Source of the DNA: Azolla caroliniana
Taxonomy: Eukaryota; Polypodiophyta
DNA: 64,000 nt
Direction: 5' to 3'
NCBI GenBank assembly: GCA_043228905.1
Contig: JBHGNT010000003.1
Span: forward strand, 6,076,001-6,140,000
Part shown: positions 12,112-23,816 of the stretch, piece after piece
Layout: every line of letters begins with the position of its first letter
Position numbering within the stretch: position 1 is the first letter of the stretch
Program-made: the position numbers and the translations under genes
The notes under the pieces: generated by a model
The model's input: only the letters and a program-made list of their open reading frames with translations
Database searches by the model: none
What the model was told of the DNA's origin: nothing

Positions 12112-12555
12112 ATGTTACGGGCATGACCATATAATATCCCGTGGTAAGAATTTACCGTAGTATTCTATACACGTGGATAAGTGTGAGGGTTAAATGAGAG
12201 TGTAAAGAAGGGGAGGATTACTTTTAATCCTCGGGATTGAGACAACCCATTAGGTCAAGTGTGAACTTGCCTGGGGGCCTTGGGTTTCGCTATAAATAAG
12301 AGGCCTAGCTACCCTCATTTGATGATCTTTTGACTACATCGAGACTCTGCTCGTGTGGTGGGTCAACTCTTGTAGCGAGCGCGCCAGCACCAGGTACGAC
12401 TCGACGCCACGGCGGTGGTATGGGACGCCGATCGAGGCTCGAGTCCGTCTCGATCCCTTCGCTCGGGGGTGGTCGGGTGGATCGGCACCTTTCTTTCTCT
12501 TTCTCCTTTCTATCTATCTTTTCATTATCCTTATCTTAAGCTTACGTTAGTACCA
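12112..12555 (+). repeat. LTR of the plus-strand gypsy element
   Basis: It starts TGTTACGGGC directly after the polypurine tract at about 12098-12111. It contains a TATA-like 'ctataaataag' near 12290, followed by a GC-rich then CT-rich transcribed part. The 3' boundary is uncertain; I place it near the 'gttagtacca' at about 12555, before LINE sequence. It is unrelated to the LTR family at 9496 and 14897. Confidence 0.6.
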
Positions 12556-14896
12556 AGATCTATAATAATAGACACCCAACTAACTCCAAGCTTTGTCTAT
12601 TTCTATGAGAAGCATGAAGGGGTGATTGAAGCTCACAAGATAGCCCACAAACTCCACTCATGGATGTGAACCGCTATTCCATCCCTGGAAATGACTGGAT
12701 GTCTAAATTGTGAGTGCTCCCCACTCATGATCTGTTGTACAAAGCACCAGGCACAACTGGCAACCTCCCACCCCATTCCATGAGTATGAAGATTATAACA
12801 TTGAATGTGCAAGGACTCAGAAGTAGACTAGACCAGCAAAATAGATGGAAATTGAGAAGGGATCTTGAAGAATATTTACTAGGGAGTGGTGCTGACATCA
12901 TCATGTTGCAGGAACACCACCTCGATAGCACACAGTTAAAGGAAGTTGGAGACCTTCTACTAGGATCATGGCGAACAATTTGGGAGCCAACAATTGGGGA
13001 GGATGGAAATCATGGTGGTATACACTTTGATTCGGGAACATCTAGCCCAAGGCTTAATACACCAAGAATCACTTATACCTGGTAGGGCACATTTTTGCAC
13101 ATTGACCATCCAAGGGCAACGATGGAACTTCATGAATGTTTATGCTCCAAATAACAGAATAGAAAGAGCAACATTCTGGGACCGCATCCGCCTACAAGTA
13201 GTGGGTGCGGAAGAGTGGTGCATTGGAGGGGATTTTAATATGATCGAATCCATTCACGATAGCTCCAACAACTGCCCCATAGTTCTACAAGGAAGGGAAC
13301 GCAAACAATGGGAGAAGCTATGTGTCCACCTTAACCTGCGAGACATCTGGCATTCTGCCAACTTCCAACGGAAAAGGGATTCTCTCCTATTCTCCCGATC
13401 AAACGGGCAGAATAGTGGACCCACCCTATCTCGCATTGACCGCATTTATGTGGGGGAGGCTTTAGAAGCGAAGGGAGGGTGGTGTCGCATAACTCCAGGC
13501 ACGACTTTCTCTGACCATTACCCGGTAGCTGGTCATTTTCAATTGCACCAATAATGGGGCCCATTCCAGACTCGCATCCCACACACTATTTACACACTTA
13601 TAGACGTGAAGGACCAACTATCCAACCAATGGTCATTACCTGTCAATGGCTCATCAGCATCGGACAAACTTTTAGCTAAATTAACAAGAGACTCTACTCT
13701 CCTACATGAGATTATCAAGACCAGACGCAAGGATGCTCAGGAGAAGCAACAGAGGACAAAACGGGGACTAATAGCCTTACAACGACTCCAACAGAGATAC
13801 CCATCCTATATTTGGATCGCAGGACAAGTCGCCATGGCCAAACAGGAACTTAGCATGGCAGAAAAGGCAATATATGACATGGAGTTTCATGGCAGCATGG
13901 CGCGATGGATTTGAGTAGGGGACAAAACCACAAAGGAATTCTTCCGCTCCAAAGGCCCAAGGCACGCTAGAACTGTGATGTGCAGCCTCAATCGTGAGGA
14001 TGGAACGACCACTGAGGATGACGATGAAATGAGGAATATTGCCACAAGGTATTATAGCTGCCTACTTACCGAAGACATTATAGCTACAGGGGAAGACATA
14101 AGCGATGATATTATCCTCCAAAGCATACCTGAGAAAGTCACGCCGGAAATGAATACCTGGCTCGTGCGTCCCCTATCAATCATTGAGATATGGGAGGCCC
14201 TCACTGATTTAGATGCCGAGAGATGCCCCAGAATCGACGGTCTCACCCCGCACTTTTTCACATGCCTTTGGGGCACTATTAAAGAAGACCTCCTTCCGGG
14301 CATATGAGGAGATCATCACCTTTGGAAGCATGCCGGAGGATTTTGGATAGGGGATGATACATCTCATTCCTAAAAGTGGTGGGAATGCCAACGACATTCA
14401 CAAGTGGCGGCCCGTTACTCTTCTCAATACTGTCTATAAGCTGCTCGCAAAAATCGTGGCACGTTGTTTAACTCCACTTCTCCCTCAACTCATTCGTCCA
14501 TCCCAGACAGGTTTCGTTAGAAATCGGAGCATCCTAGACAACCTCTTCTCATTCTGGGAAACAGTAGCCCTTGCCAAGTAGACCAACAAGAAGGTAGCGG
14601 TGGTGCTACTAGATTTTGAGAAAGCATATGACAGGGTATGCTGGAACTTTCTAGAAAGTGTGATGAGGAAATTCGGCTTTCAAGAGACATGGATCAAAGG
14701 CATTGCAGGATTTTATAGGAATGGCAGCAGTTGCGTTTCGCTGGCATGTGAAAGGGGCCCCTTTTTCCAAATATCCCGCTCTGTACGGTAGGGATGCCCA
14801 CTAGCTCCATCCTTATTTCTATTATACGCCGAAGCACTCTCTTGCTTTCTCAACTCGCAACATCTCAACCTACGTGGTCTTCCCATACCTCATTCT

Positions 14897-15602
14897 TGTT
14901 AGGAAACAAGTCCCTCTAGATGGGAAGTGAGAAGAATAGTACTGATGAGCAAACTCGGTCGAGGCCGAAACCGGAGGAGGAGTACCTGGCTACGGAAGAC
15001 CCGGTGAGAACCGGATGTGGTGTACCCGGCTACGGAAGACCCGGTGTGAGCCGGATGAGGAGTACCCGGCTACGGAAGACCCGGTGTGAACCGGATGAGG
15101 AGTACTCGGCAAGAGCCGGATGGTGAAGGCCCGGTGAGAAGTGCTCACCGGATGAAGGGACATATTTGTAAATATGTCTCTGAGAGTCCATCGGGGCTAT
15201 ATTTGTAAATAGCCGAAACGTCATATTAGTATAAATATGACTTAGGGCAAACAGAGAATATAGTTGTTGTCATTCTTGTTGGCGCAAGATTAGAGCGTGC
15301 AACTGTGTACAGAGAGAGTGAGAGAGAGGAAGAGGTCGTTGCCTCTGATTGTAACCGCCGCCTGTGGCGAAGATAGCAAGCTCGAGGTCGTGGCCTCGGT
15401 GCTTTCTTATTGTACATTCTGACATAATGATAGTTCGCGGTCTGTAGGCTACCGTGGTTTTTCCCGAGTTTGGGTTTTCCACGTAAACATCCTGTGTACT
15501 CTTCTCTCTATCGTGTTGTGTTTCATTCCCTGTTTTTTCTGTGTTTTATTCTGGCTCGGTTGTGGCCGAGCGTTGAGCAAAGGGAGCGTGTAGTTCTTGT
15601 CA
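14897..15602. repeat. Solo LTR inserted in the LINE RT, flanked by ATTCT target duplication
   Basis: The insert begins TGTTAGGAAACAAG at 14897 and ends TTGTCA at 15602. The 5-bp sequence ATTCT lies at 14892-14896 and again at 15603-15607. Removing the insert and one ATTCT brings the LINE RT frame together in phase across the junction. No internal gypsy sequence remains, so this is a solo LTR left by LTR-LTR recombination. The family is that of the gap-interrupted element at 9496-11771. In the orientation read here, its CT/GA tract, TATA-like 'tataaatatga' (~15230) and downstream leader suggest plus-strand transcription. Confidence 0.9.
14977..15121 (+). repeat. 40-bp tandem repeat inside the solo LTR
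   Basis: Units at 14977-15016, 15017-15056 and 15057-15096, plus a partial unit to about 15121, share 'gtacccggctacggaagacc' and 'cggtg.gaaccggat'. The array is GC-rich compared with its surroundings and lies in the U3 portion, where such repeats often carry enhancer sites. Confidence 0.9.
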
Positions 15603-17857
15603 ATTCTTACCAAAGCATCTTGGATATAGAATTTGCAGATGACACAACAGTCACCTGCAAGGGGACCTGGAAAACCTCCAAAAGCTAGAAAGTGGGCTAG
15701 CTTTATTTTGCAAGCGATCCAACGCCATGATCAATTGGCACAAATCTTGTGCAATATGGCTCTCTCAGGAAACACATCCGGTGTGGCACCCACACCCCGC
15801 TTTCAAATGGATCAATCAAGGAGCGAGCACCAAATATTTGGGCTTCCAAATTGGTTTCAACATACCACTGGAGACTATGATTGCACCCGTTATCCTTTCC
15901 ATTCGACAAAAGTTGATACATTGGAGCTCGAAAAAATTGTCGCTAGCAGGTCGCATCATAGTGGCAAATCAGGTACTCCTCGCAACAACATGGTACAGTC
16001 TATCATGTTGGACAATCTCCAAGGAAAGTATACATCAGATTCAACGACTGGTCCACAACTACATTTGGTCTGGTAAGGAAGACCATGTAGCTCGCGCCAA
16101 GGTGGCGTGGCCTATACTCACAACGCCTAAGTCGAGAGGGGGATTGGGTCTTATTGATCCCCTTTCACAATCAAAAGCCTTACTTGCCAAATTTGTGGTG
16201 CGAGGACTCCAACCAGGAAATGATTGTTGGAAAATGCTATTGAGGTTATGTTTCGCTTACTTTAGGCCACAAAAAGGGGTCAATTGGGCCCCCCAAACAG
16301 GATGGATTCTAAACATGGATCTCAAACCTAGTTTCTCCCGCCATTTGGAGGATAGATTCAGTGCATCCATGTGGAAGGCATGGTGTGACATTCGTCGAGG
16401 GCTCAAGTGTGATCAATCGAGATCCGAACCTGCTTGGCTCAGTCAACGTATCCTATGGAACCCATGTCTCAAGGATGAATCTAATCAACTACTGGGATCA
16501 TGTAAGGGGTTGTCATGGGGATACATTGCAGAAGGTCCAAGCAAAAGTATAGAATGTTGGCGACGGTTTATGTCAATGCCACTACAAGATCAAGCGAACA
16601 TACTCCATGGAATCAGGGGCGGATGGACTATGAGATCGGAAATCATTAACGCTCTACTGATTAGGGAATTTGCTACTCAAAGGACGACAATGGAGAAATG
16701 GATAGGCCATGAGGAGGAGGGTTCTCTGATCCCGAGAGGTAGGGGATCACCAGACAGACTCGAAGGCCCCGAATTGTGAGACATTGAGACACCAACACAA
16801 AATAACGCCATTCGAGTACTCGCGTACACTGGTCATAAATGGATTGTAGATCCTGATCCGATCAAAGTACAACCCTATTGGCATATATGTACTCATGAAA
16901 ACACATGGCTACATAAGGTCAGTTGGGACCCTTTGCAATGGACATGGCGTGATCCCTACGCGGGGCAAGGAAGCAAACCCATCCCTTTCTTCCAATTCAC
17001 AACTGGATTGGGTTGCCACATTCTAGCTGCTCAAGCCGCCCGGGAACCGGCTGCTGCGAAGGTCTGGCACACATTTCATGTTCCCTCCGCAATAATCACC
17101 AAGTTTTGGCAGAAAATCTGGAAGCAACAACACGCGAGGCAAATTACCACTTTCCAATGGCTGTTAATACATAAGTCCCTACCGGTGGGAGCATGGCAAC
17201 GTGGGAACCTTAGCTCTCCTAATTGTGTAAAGTGCCCACATGCAGTAGAATCCATATGACACGCTCTGTGGGACTGCCCAACGTCCCATTGAATATGGCG
17301 GGGGGTTGGCCGCTTATTGCAATTATGCCAGGTGCAAGGTTCAATCAAGTGGGGAAATATATGTTGGCTATCATGGTAGGCTGCAATTGGCCGATACGAG
17401 CATCAGGAGGAGGGGATGACTTTGGTGATAAAAGCACAAGAGGTCCTTTTCTCCTCCAGAGGCAATGTCCACTCTATTCCTCTTAATGACAAATCTCAAG
17501 AGGTGTTGGAATTGGTCAGCCCAATATCCCTTTGGATTCTATGGAAACAACGATGTAGGCGAGTCTTCTCCAACCACACCGCCCATCCAACAAGGTTACT
17601 GCAAGAGATATGGAGTGAAATTGTAGCCACTCTGAAGAGCCAATATGATGGCCTTAAAGGCGGCTCCGAGGGAGTTGAAAGACAACGCATAGCCTTCATC
17701 CAACAATGGTCGTCCTCTCCCTTTCTTGAGTCAGTGGGCTTCCACATAAGATGGAACTATCGCGTCCCTTTAGGGATTTGTACATAATCGTGTCATTTGT
17801 AAAATTTTATAACTAATGGAAGGAGTTTTTTTTGGAAATAAATAAATAAATAAAATA

Positions 17858-19050
17858 TGTCAATGACAGATGATGAATCCCTTGTTAGGGATCAAGGAGG
17901 TTACAAGTATTTATATTGTGAGATGAAGTACATGCATTAGAATATTCTGGAAAATATTCTAGAACTTTCTAAAGGTATCTCATCTAGATCAACTATGTTA
18001 TATACATATATATTCTCATGTCAAAATGGTTGAGCATGACATCTTGTTTACGTGAGGTTGTAGGTTCAATCCTCACCAACTATGTGTTTTATGTTATTGT
18101 ATTGTGACAAAAACAATGTTCGACTTGTATGCGTTAAGCATATCGGTATCGTTTATTCTAAGCCAAGATCAAACTCGTTTTTTGGTTAATTTCTGCTATA
18201 CATGGCAAGTTGATGAATTCATGTGCAATATTTGAATTTTGGTGACCCATATCTTTAACCCTCTTAGAGAAGCATCTTGTCACCATTGTTATTAGCATAA
18301 GCTATCGACCAAAGATAATTTTATGGTTTAAGGGTTCTTAACCACATTGATCATCTCGAGTAAAAACAAGAAATGAACATAAAATACCAACGGTGTCCCA
18401 TCCCATTGAATATTACCTTATATTATAACTCAGTAGTTCAAATGAACAGATATGACAAAAGAGAGCTTTGCCTCACCAATATAGTCTCAAAAATGTCTCA
18501 AGATACACTTCGGGGATAGCTAGTTCCCTTTATGTAGTCCAACTCTTTAGGCTCCCACACCATAAGGTGTTGTAGGTCCATGTGGATTTGTCCCCCTTCC
18601 TAGGATAACTTGTTTCCACTTAGCCTACTCTTAAACCATAAATATTAGCTTTAGAATAGGTCACCTTATTTTATACCTTGGTAGTTGAGATGAATGGGTC
18701 CAAAAGACGAGAGCTTTGCCTCACCAATAGAGACTTGACAATGCCTCAAGATGTCGTAATGATGGGAGTAGTTTGTTCCCTCTATAGAGACCAATGTTGT
18801 AGGTTCTTATGGGTTTGTCCCAAGTCCTAGGTAACTAGTTTCTCAATTATCCTACTCTTAAACCATTAAACTTTAGTTTTAAAATTGTCCTCTAAGGTTT
18901 TGCTTATAAAAAGCAATATGTCAAACTAATGTTTCTTAACAACCCAACCCATTATTTCTTTTCCATTGTATATATTCTCAAGTGCATAATAGTGTTTCCT
19001 ACTTCCAAGTAGTATTTGTTACCATCTCTTTAAAATACCTAACAATATTT
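17858..19050. repeat. Intergenic, with a SINE-like relic (~18020-18110) and a ~245-bp tandem duplication (18412-18895)
   Basis: Near 18030-18095 the text has 'atggttgagcatg' (A-box-like) and, about 35 bp on, 'ggttcaatcct', close to the Pol III B-box consensus. This suggests a tRNA-derived SINE head, at low confidence. At 18412-18660 and 18661-18895 two diverged copies share 'gagagctttgcctcaccaat', 'atgtctcaagat' or 'atgcctcaagat', 'gttgtaggt' and 'cctactcttaaaccat'. No gene is seen. Confidence 0.45.
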
Positions 19051-19685
19051 TGTTTTTATTTTTATTTTTCCAAAATGAAGCTACTTTCCCATTAGTTAGG
19101 AAGGATTATTACAAAGAGACTATACAAGGAGGCTTATACATAGAACGGGGAATCCCCCTCCGATCAGGTTCAAGAAAATGAGACTAGTTACATCACCTTT
19201 CAGACTGACTACTTATTGTAAGTACCTATAGCTAAAAACGGTGCCCTTTAGTGATGGCTAGTACGAGACACCTCCTGGGGTCGACAACGAAGGGAGGATG
19301 GTAAGTGAGCCGGAAACAGCCAGCGTGGGGGCTGGTAGTTCCACCTCGGGCTACTTCCTCCTTGTGTCACCATAGGCATGTTCCGCCATTTCTGCCAAAA
19401 GCGCAAACGGGCAGTAACCACATCATTGGAATGGCTGCAAACCTCGTCCAATTGCCCTCGTAAGCAGCTGATCAGCGCAAACCATATGTCTATTATCACT
19501 TCCTCAGCACAAACCAATTCCTGAAAGACCTTTAGGCAACGCGCTTTCCGTACATACCACAGGGTGAAGCCTGCTATCAACATCCAAATGTTCGGGAACC
19601 TAGGAGATGCGGACTACAAGCCTCTCTCAAATCGAATCTTGGCGATTTTGCCTCTCATGCATACGTAGCACCAACTATCCGCATT
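19051..19685 (-). mobile_element. 5'-truncated L1-type LINE 3' end
   Basis: On the minus strand this is a close copy of 4825-5461. The frame 19583-19248 has FTLWYVRKARCLKVF, FWQKWRNMPMVTQGGSSPRWNYQPPRW and the same 3' untranslated end, finishing in a T-rich stretch (plus strand, 19051-19067) that represents the poly-A. Homology stops near 19685. The two copies must derive from the same active LINE lineage. Confidence 0.82.
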
Positions 19686-20510
19686 TTGCTTGAAGCGAGG
19701 AACCCTACCATCTATGATTGCAAAGAACCTCAAGGTCATGATATTTGAAGCCTTCTAATGTTTCAAAGTGACACATTATTGCACACCAAAAATGTGCTAG
19801 TTGAGGGTAATCAATCATGTAAATAATATAATCTATACAAAAAACATTTTTTGTTTATGAGCTCCTTGTTGATAGGATCAAGATCATGTCTGGATGACCT
19901 CCAAACTAAATGGAGAGAGAGGTAGCCAATTTAAGGTGTTGTTCAAAACACCTACTTATTTAAAAATATAAGAGCATGGTCAAATGTGGCATCAATTAGT
20001 ATGTGGAACATTTGGAAATACAGATATCTCAAATGGTACTACGAGGAAACACACATAATTGCCCCACCTTTTTTTATCTAAGGTATACCGTATCACACAA
20101 CAATTGCCAAATATATATGAAAGCAACATGTAAATAGTAGAGTATCCATAGATACTTAGAGTGTACATAGCTTGATTTGTATATGCGATTCATCTAACTA
20201 GTGGGAAGCAGTTTTTTCTCGAAAAACGTCAAAGCACAACTCAACTAATTAAATCAATGACAATTTTGATGTGTATAAATGTCAAAGAACTCTAGTTATG
20301 TATACAAATTATAAAATGGTTTATGTTAATTTTCCATATTTTAATCGGTGAAGTAAACTTCTACAATATAGTATGGGTTTTCATGAACCCCTTTGCTGGA
20401 GAAATGTCCCCCTGCAATAACTAGAGGGTGGAATATGTTGGTTTCTTAAAGATGAAAATAGATTTACAAATAAAACCTAGAACAACTCAGGTTTAAAAAT
20501 AGAATTACAA
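19686..20510. other. Intergenic, with an old LINE tail at ~20150-20228
   Basis: At 20150-20228 the segment 'gtacatagcttgatttgtat', 'catctaactagtgggaagca' and a terminal A-run resembles the L1 3' ends at 5400-5461 and 17770-17857. It is a short, diverged tail. I see nothing else recognisable. Confidence 0.4.
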
Positions 20511-20954
20511 CTAGAAACCAAAGAAAGGAGAGAAGGGTTGCTCACTTATATTGACACTGAAGGTGGGAATATGTTCATCTAAATAACAATGAGAATTGAT
20601 TTGGTTGTGATAGACCACATTTGGGTTAGAACTAGAATGGGCCATTGCATAGTCGTGAAAAGGAGAGTCTGAAGATGAGGGATGAATTATAATAGAATCA
20701 CAAATCTTCTTTGAGTTTACCGTACTCATATTTTTATGATGATGTTGTTTTTGTTCATTATGATGTTGACACGTGTGAATGTGTTGATGATGCAGTGTTG
20801 ATCCCTTCCCTGTCAATTGTTGCACCACTAGTCGGAACTCATAGGCTTCTACTTTCACCACGATGGGAGGTTGCATGTGTTGAAATGTAACCTTTGGCCC
20901 TCTTGCATTTGCCATTGCTTCTTCTTGTGTTTCTTCTGTTGCTTGTCTTGCCAA
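20511..20954 (-). CDS. VQ-motif protein, 147 aa, single exon
   Basis: An uninterrupted 147-codon frame begins MARQATEETQ and contains FRLVVQQLTG at residues 40-49. This is a perfect FxxxVQxLTG motif preceded by PPIVVKVEAYE, the usual context. The C-terminal two thirds are low in complexity (His/Gln/Ser/Asn-rich), and it ends ISEQPFSPFFGF. VQ proteins are small plant nuclear cofactors that bind the C-terminal WRKY domain of WRKY factors and tune defence and development; many are intronless and 100-250 aa long, as here. A TATA box lies about 42 bp upstream of the ATG. I cannot assign a subgroup. No frame damage is seen, so the gene is probably functional. Confidence 0.85.
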   Translation of the reverse strand: MARQATEETQEEAMANARGPKVTFQHMQPPIVVKVEAYEFRLVVQQLTGKGSTLHHQHIHTCQHHNEQKQHHHKNMSTVNSKKICDSIIIHPSSSDSPFHDYAMAHSSSNPNVVYHNQINSHCYLDEHIPTFSVNISEQPFSPFFGF

Positions 20955-20995
20955 AAAACCCTATAGACTACTACAATGTTCAAGCTATATACTAT

Positions 20996-21003
20996 CTTTT
21001 ATA
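20996..21003 (-). promoter_or_regulatory. TATA box for the VQ gene
   Basis: The minus strand reads CCTATAAAAGATAG, a canonical TATAAAAG, about 42 bp upstream of the VQ start codon. This implies a very short 5' leader. Confidence 0.6.
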
Positions 21004-21009
21004 GGCTTA

Positions 21010-23816
21010 TAACAAACATAAAACCACAAAAAGGATATCGGGGAACGAAATCAATTTATGAATCATTCCGCTATTTATTCTCAATGTTATCACCAAACTT
21101 GACTTTTTCCTTGCTTTAGCCTTCAGTCATCCCTTAGCTCATTGTTTTATTTTCCAAGGTATACACCAACTTTCCATTACATAGTTCACATTCCATCCCA
21201 TATTGGGCATGTCGATGTCACTTTTTGCATCTTGATGACGATTTGATTTTAAATTGATTTCTTATGGGGAAATGAACAATGTCAAAGTGCACAAATAACG
21301 ATAGACAAAGAGAGTTTTCAATTTATAATGATATCTTTTGACAATGTGGTCACCGTCAAATGTGAATGTTGTTGAGAGATGAATTTGTTGTCAATAGCTG
21401 AAAGTGCAAAGTAATCACATGTTCAACAATTATGGAACTTCTACTTTGACAAGAAAACTAAATTGTTAAAAAAAGTCAAATTTCAATATGGCAATGAAGC
21501 TTCCACTTAGTCACACAAAACTACACCATGAAAGCATTGATTTAAAATATTGTAGTGGACACCAGAAACAATGAAGGTTTCACCTTAGAACTCTATTTTT
21601 TTTGGATTAACCTTTTGAGTTGGACCCATTTTCTCACAAATATTTTCAACATTTTGTGACGATTCCTTTCTTTCTATAGGTTGCTCGCTTTGAAAGCTCA
21701 TTTGAATATCCTAAAGTTCATTTCCAAGATGTGAGACCCTAAAAAATTAAGCATGCACTTCCAAACTAATTCCAGTGCTCCACAAGAGTTGTCTCACTAA
21801 TTCTAATGCAAGTCTCACTTATCTTTATCTTCTATTAAGTAATGATATCTTCTAAACTCACCGACTCCAGTGGCTTTACCAAAGATTTGTGGTTTGAGAA
21901 GGTCTTGAAGAACTTCTCACCCTATCCCATGGTTGCCTTTCACAACTTTGACCTAGGGGGGTTAGTAAATCCCATAAGAATTTGGACAAGTCAATATGAA
22001 ACCTCAAACCTTACCCCTCGCTTTGTTCTCCTAGTATTAGCCTAGGCTTATACATATATCCCCCGATCTTTATGTGCATAAACATTGTGAGAAATCTCGA
22101 ATATTGCCCCTAACCTCAAGTATTTTTGTGTGGAAAAAACTTGAATATTCCCTGCCACCTTTTTGAGTGGAGATGTCATGGAAGATTCCACCCATTTTAT
22201 AGTTATGTTGATTGCCTCCAAATTGGTCTCAAGCCTCATGATGTCTTCTCATCAATCCTTTGGAGGGTCTAAATGTGTGTAGTGGAGATTTTGTTTGTGT
22301 GCCCTAAATCCCATCCCCATCGTCCAATTGTCTTCCCCAACCTTCTTGAGGAGCTTTTTCCCATAGACATGACCTTTCTTCTCTACTCCTTTCTAATTTC
22401 CCCTTCTCTTTGTTGTTATCCTTCTTCTTCTTCTTATTTTGATGCCATTAACTTCATGAGTTATCACATCCCGATAACAACTCTATTTCTTAGTTTCAGA
22501 CCATATACCTTTGTTTTGTCCATTTGCCTAACTAAAGAATCTCTACATGCATAGAAAACTCTAAGGAAATATAGTGAAATGATGTATTACATGTTCAAAT
22601 TCCAAATGTTTACACTAAGCTTTCATTTTCTCTTTATAATGCTAAGGTGTATCCCCACTATTTTATCTGAATTTTTGTCATAGTGCCTTTTCCTCCAACG
22701 GAAACAAACCTTGAGCAAGACTAGGCAAGGGAAGCAGGAATAGTGTACAAGGAAATGAAATACAATGAATCTGATGCAAATACACCATAAAGTATACTCA
22801 ACTATCTTGTATCCATCTTTTTGCGAAACCATAAACATACATTAACAAAGGTAAAACAGCTCAAAATGCATCCATTAATATTTTCTAAGAGATATTAAAG
22901 GGCTCCACCTCCACAACAAACTCCCAACAGTTTCACGCACAAATGTCTTCCTCTTCAATTTCATGCACACAAAGGATTCCTTCGTGGGATGGCACTTTTG
23001 ACCATTTCCAGAATATCAAGTTGAAAACACAAAACCATCTCCTTTTATAAAGGTTTCAAGAACCGGAACAATCATCAAAAGAACATTAAAAACATCTTTT
23101 ACAAAAACATTTGACAATGTTCAAATTTCAATAAAATCTTGGGGAATCCTTTGACAAACCCGTTGATGAGCATATCGGTGAAGCAAAGTACACTTTTCCC
23201 AACTATAGCAGCATGCCATATTTAATCATATATTCTATTCCATATTTAAACACTTCAAATAATATCCATGAGATGACAACTAGTGAATCAATATACTCTA
23301 AAACAGTACACGGTAGCAACAATCAGATATTCTATTTCGTATTATAAGATCTCTAATAAAATCCTTAAGGGGAGTAGATAGTCATAATGCCTAGCATCAT
23401 TCCAGTACCCATGAAAGCAAAAATCTACATTTCAAAACATTAACAATGTAAACCATCAGATAACAAATTTGATATTAACAATTTACCTTCTGCTTCTTCT
23501 CATATATACATCATTTGTCAATTAATTGCAAGAACAGACTATTTATTTAAATACAAACTCCATCTGTTTGTTCAATCATGGCAGGAATATGTCAGGCTAG
23601 TATAATTATATACACATCCTTCTGCTGTTTCTCAAGGAGTGTCTGTATGAACTCATCACTTTTTGTTTTCAGTCCTCGACTTCTAGAACATCACCTGATT
23701 GCATAATTATTACTGCTGCTATAATCAAACCCTAATATCAAAATTTTCTGACAGAGTTAACCTTATAAATAAAATTTATTGGGAATTGAATCGTTTACAC
23801 TTGCACTCTAAACATC
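21010..23816. other. Intergenic region, no gene recognised
   Basis: This AT-rich stretch has only short unmatched frames, such as 21842-22045 and 22273-22554. I see no domain, RNA gene or transposon terminus. The part nearest 23816 must hold the 3' untranslated region and polyadenylation signals of the starch-synthase-like gene on the minus strand. I cannot fix the cleavage site. Confidence 0.45.

Larger units (their letters stand above)
12556..17857 (+). mobile_element. L1-type LINE (endonuclease, RT, zf-RVT), inactivated and split by a solo LTR
   Basis: The APE-type endonuclease starts near 12785 with MKIITLNVQGL, continues with LQEHH, then after a frameshift near 13018 has MNVYAPNN, GGDFN and a terminal SDHYPV near 13510. 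A linker of decayed frames (13606-14307) leads to RT with KWRPVTLLN (14404), QTGFVRNRSILDN (14500), FEKAYDRV (14618), GCPLAP (14797) and FADDT near 15630. The RT thumb and connection run to about 16780. A zf-RVT-like end (WLLIHKSLPVG, NCVKCPHAVESI) lies at 17150-17260, and the frame ends at 17787. The element ends in a short A-rich (aaat)n tail at about 17857. At least six frame breaks and several stops make it non-autonomous. The LTR at 14897-15602 lies between the GCPLAP and FADD motifs. Confidence 0.88.
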
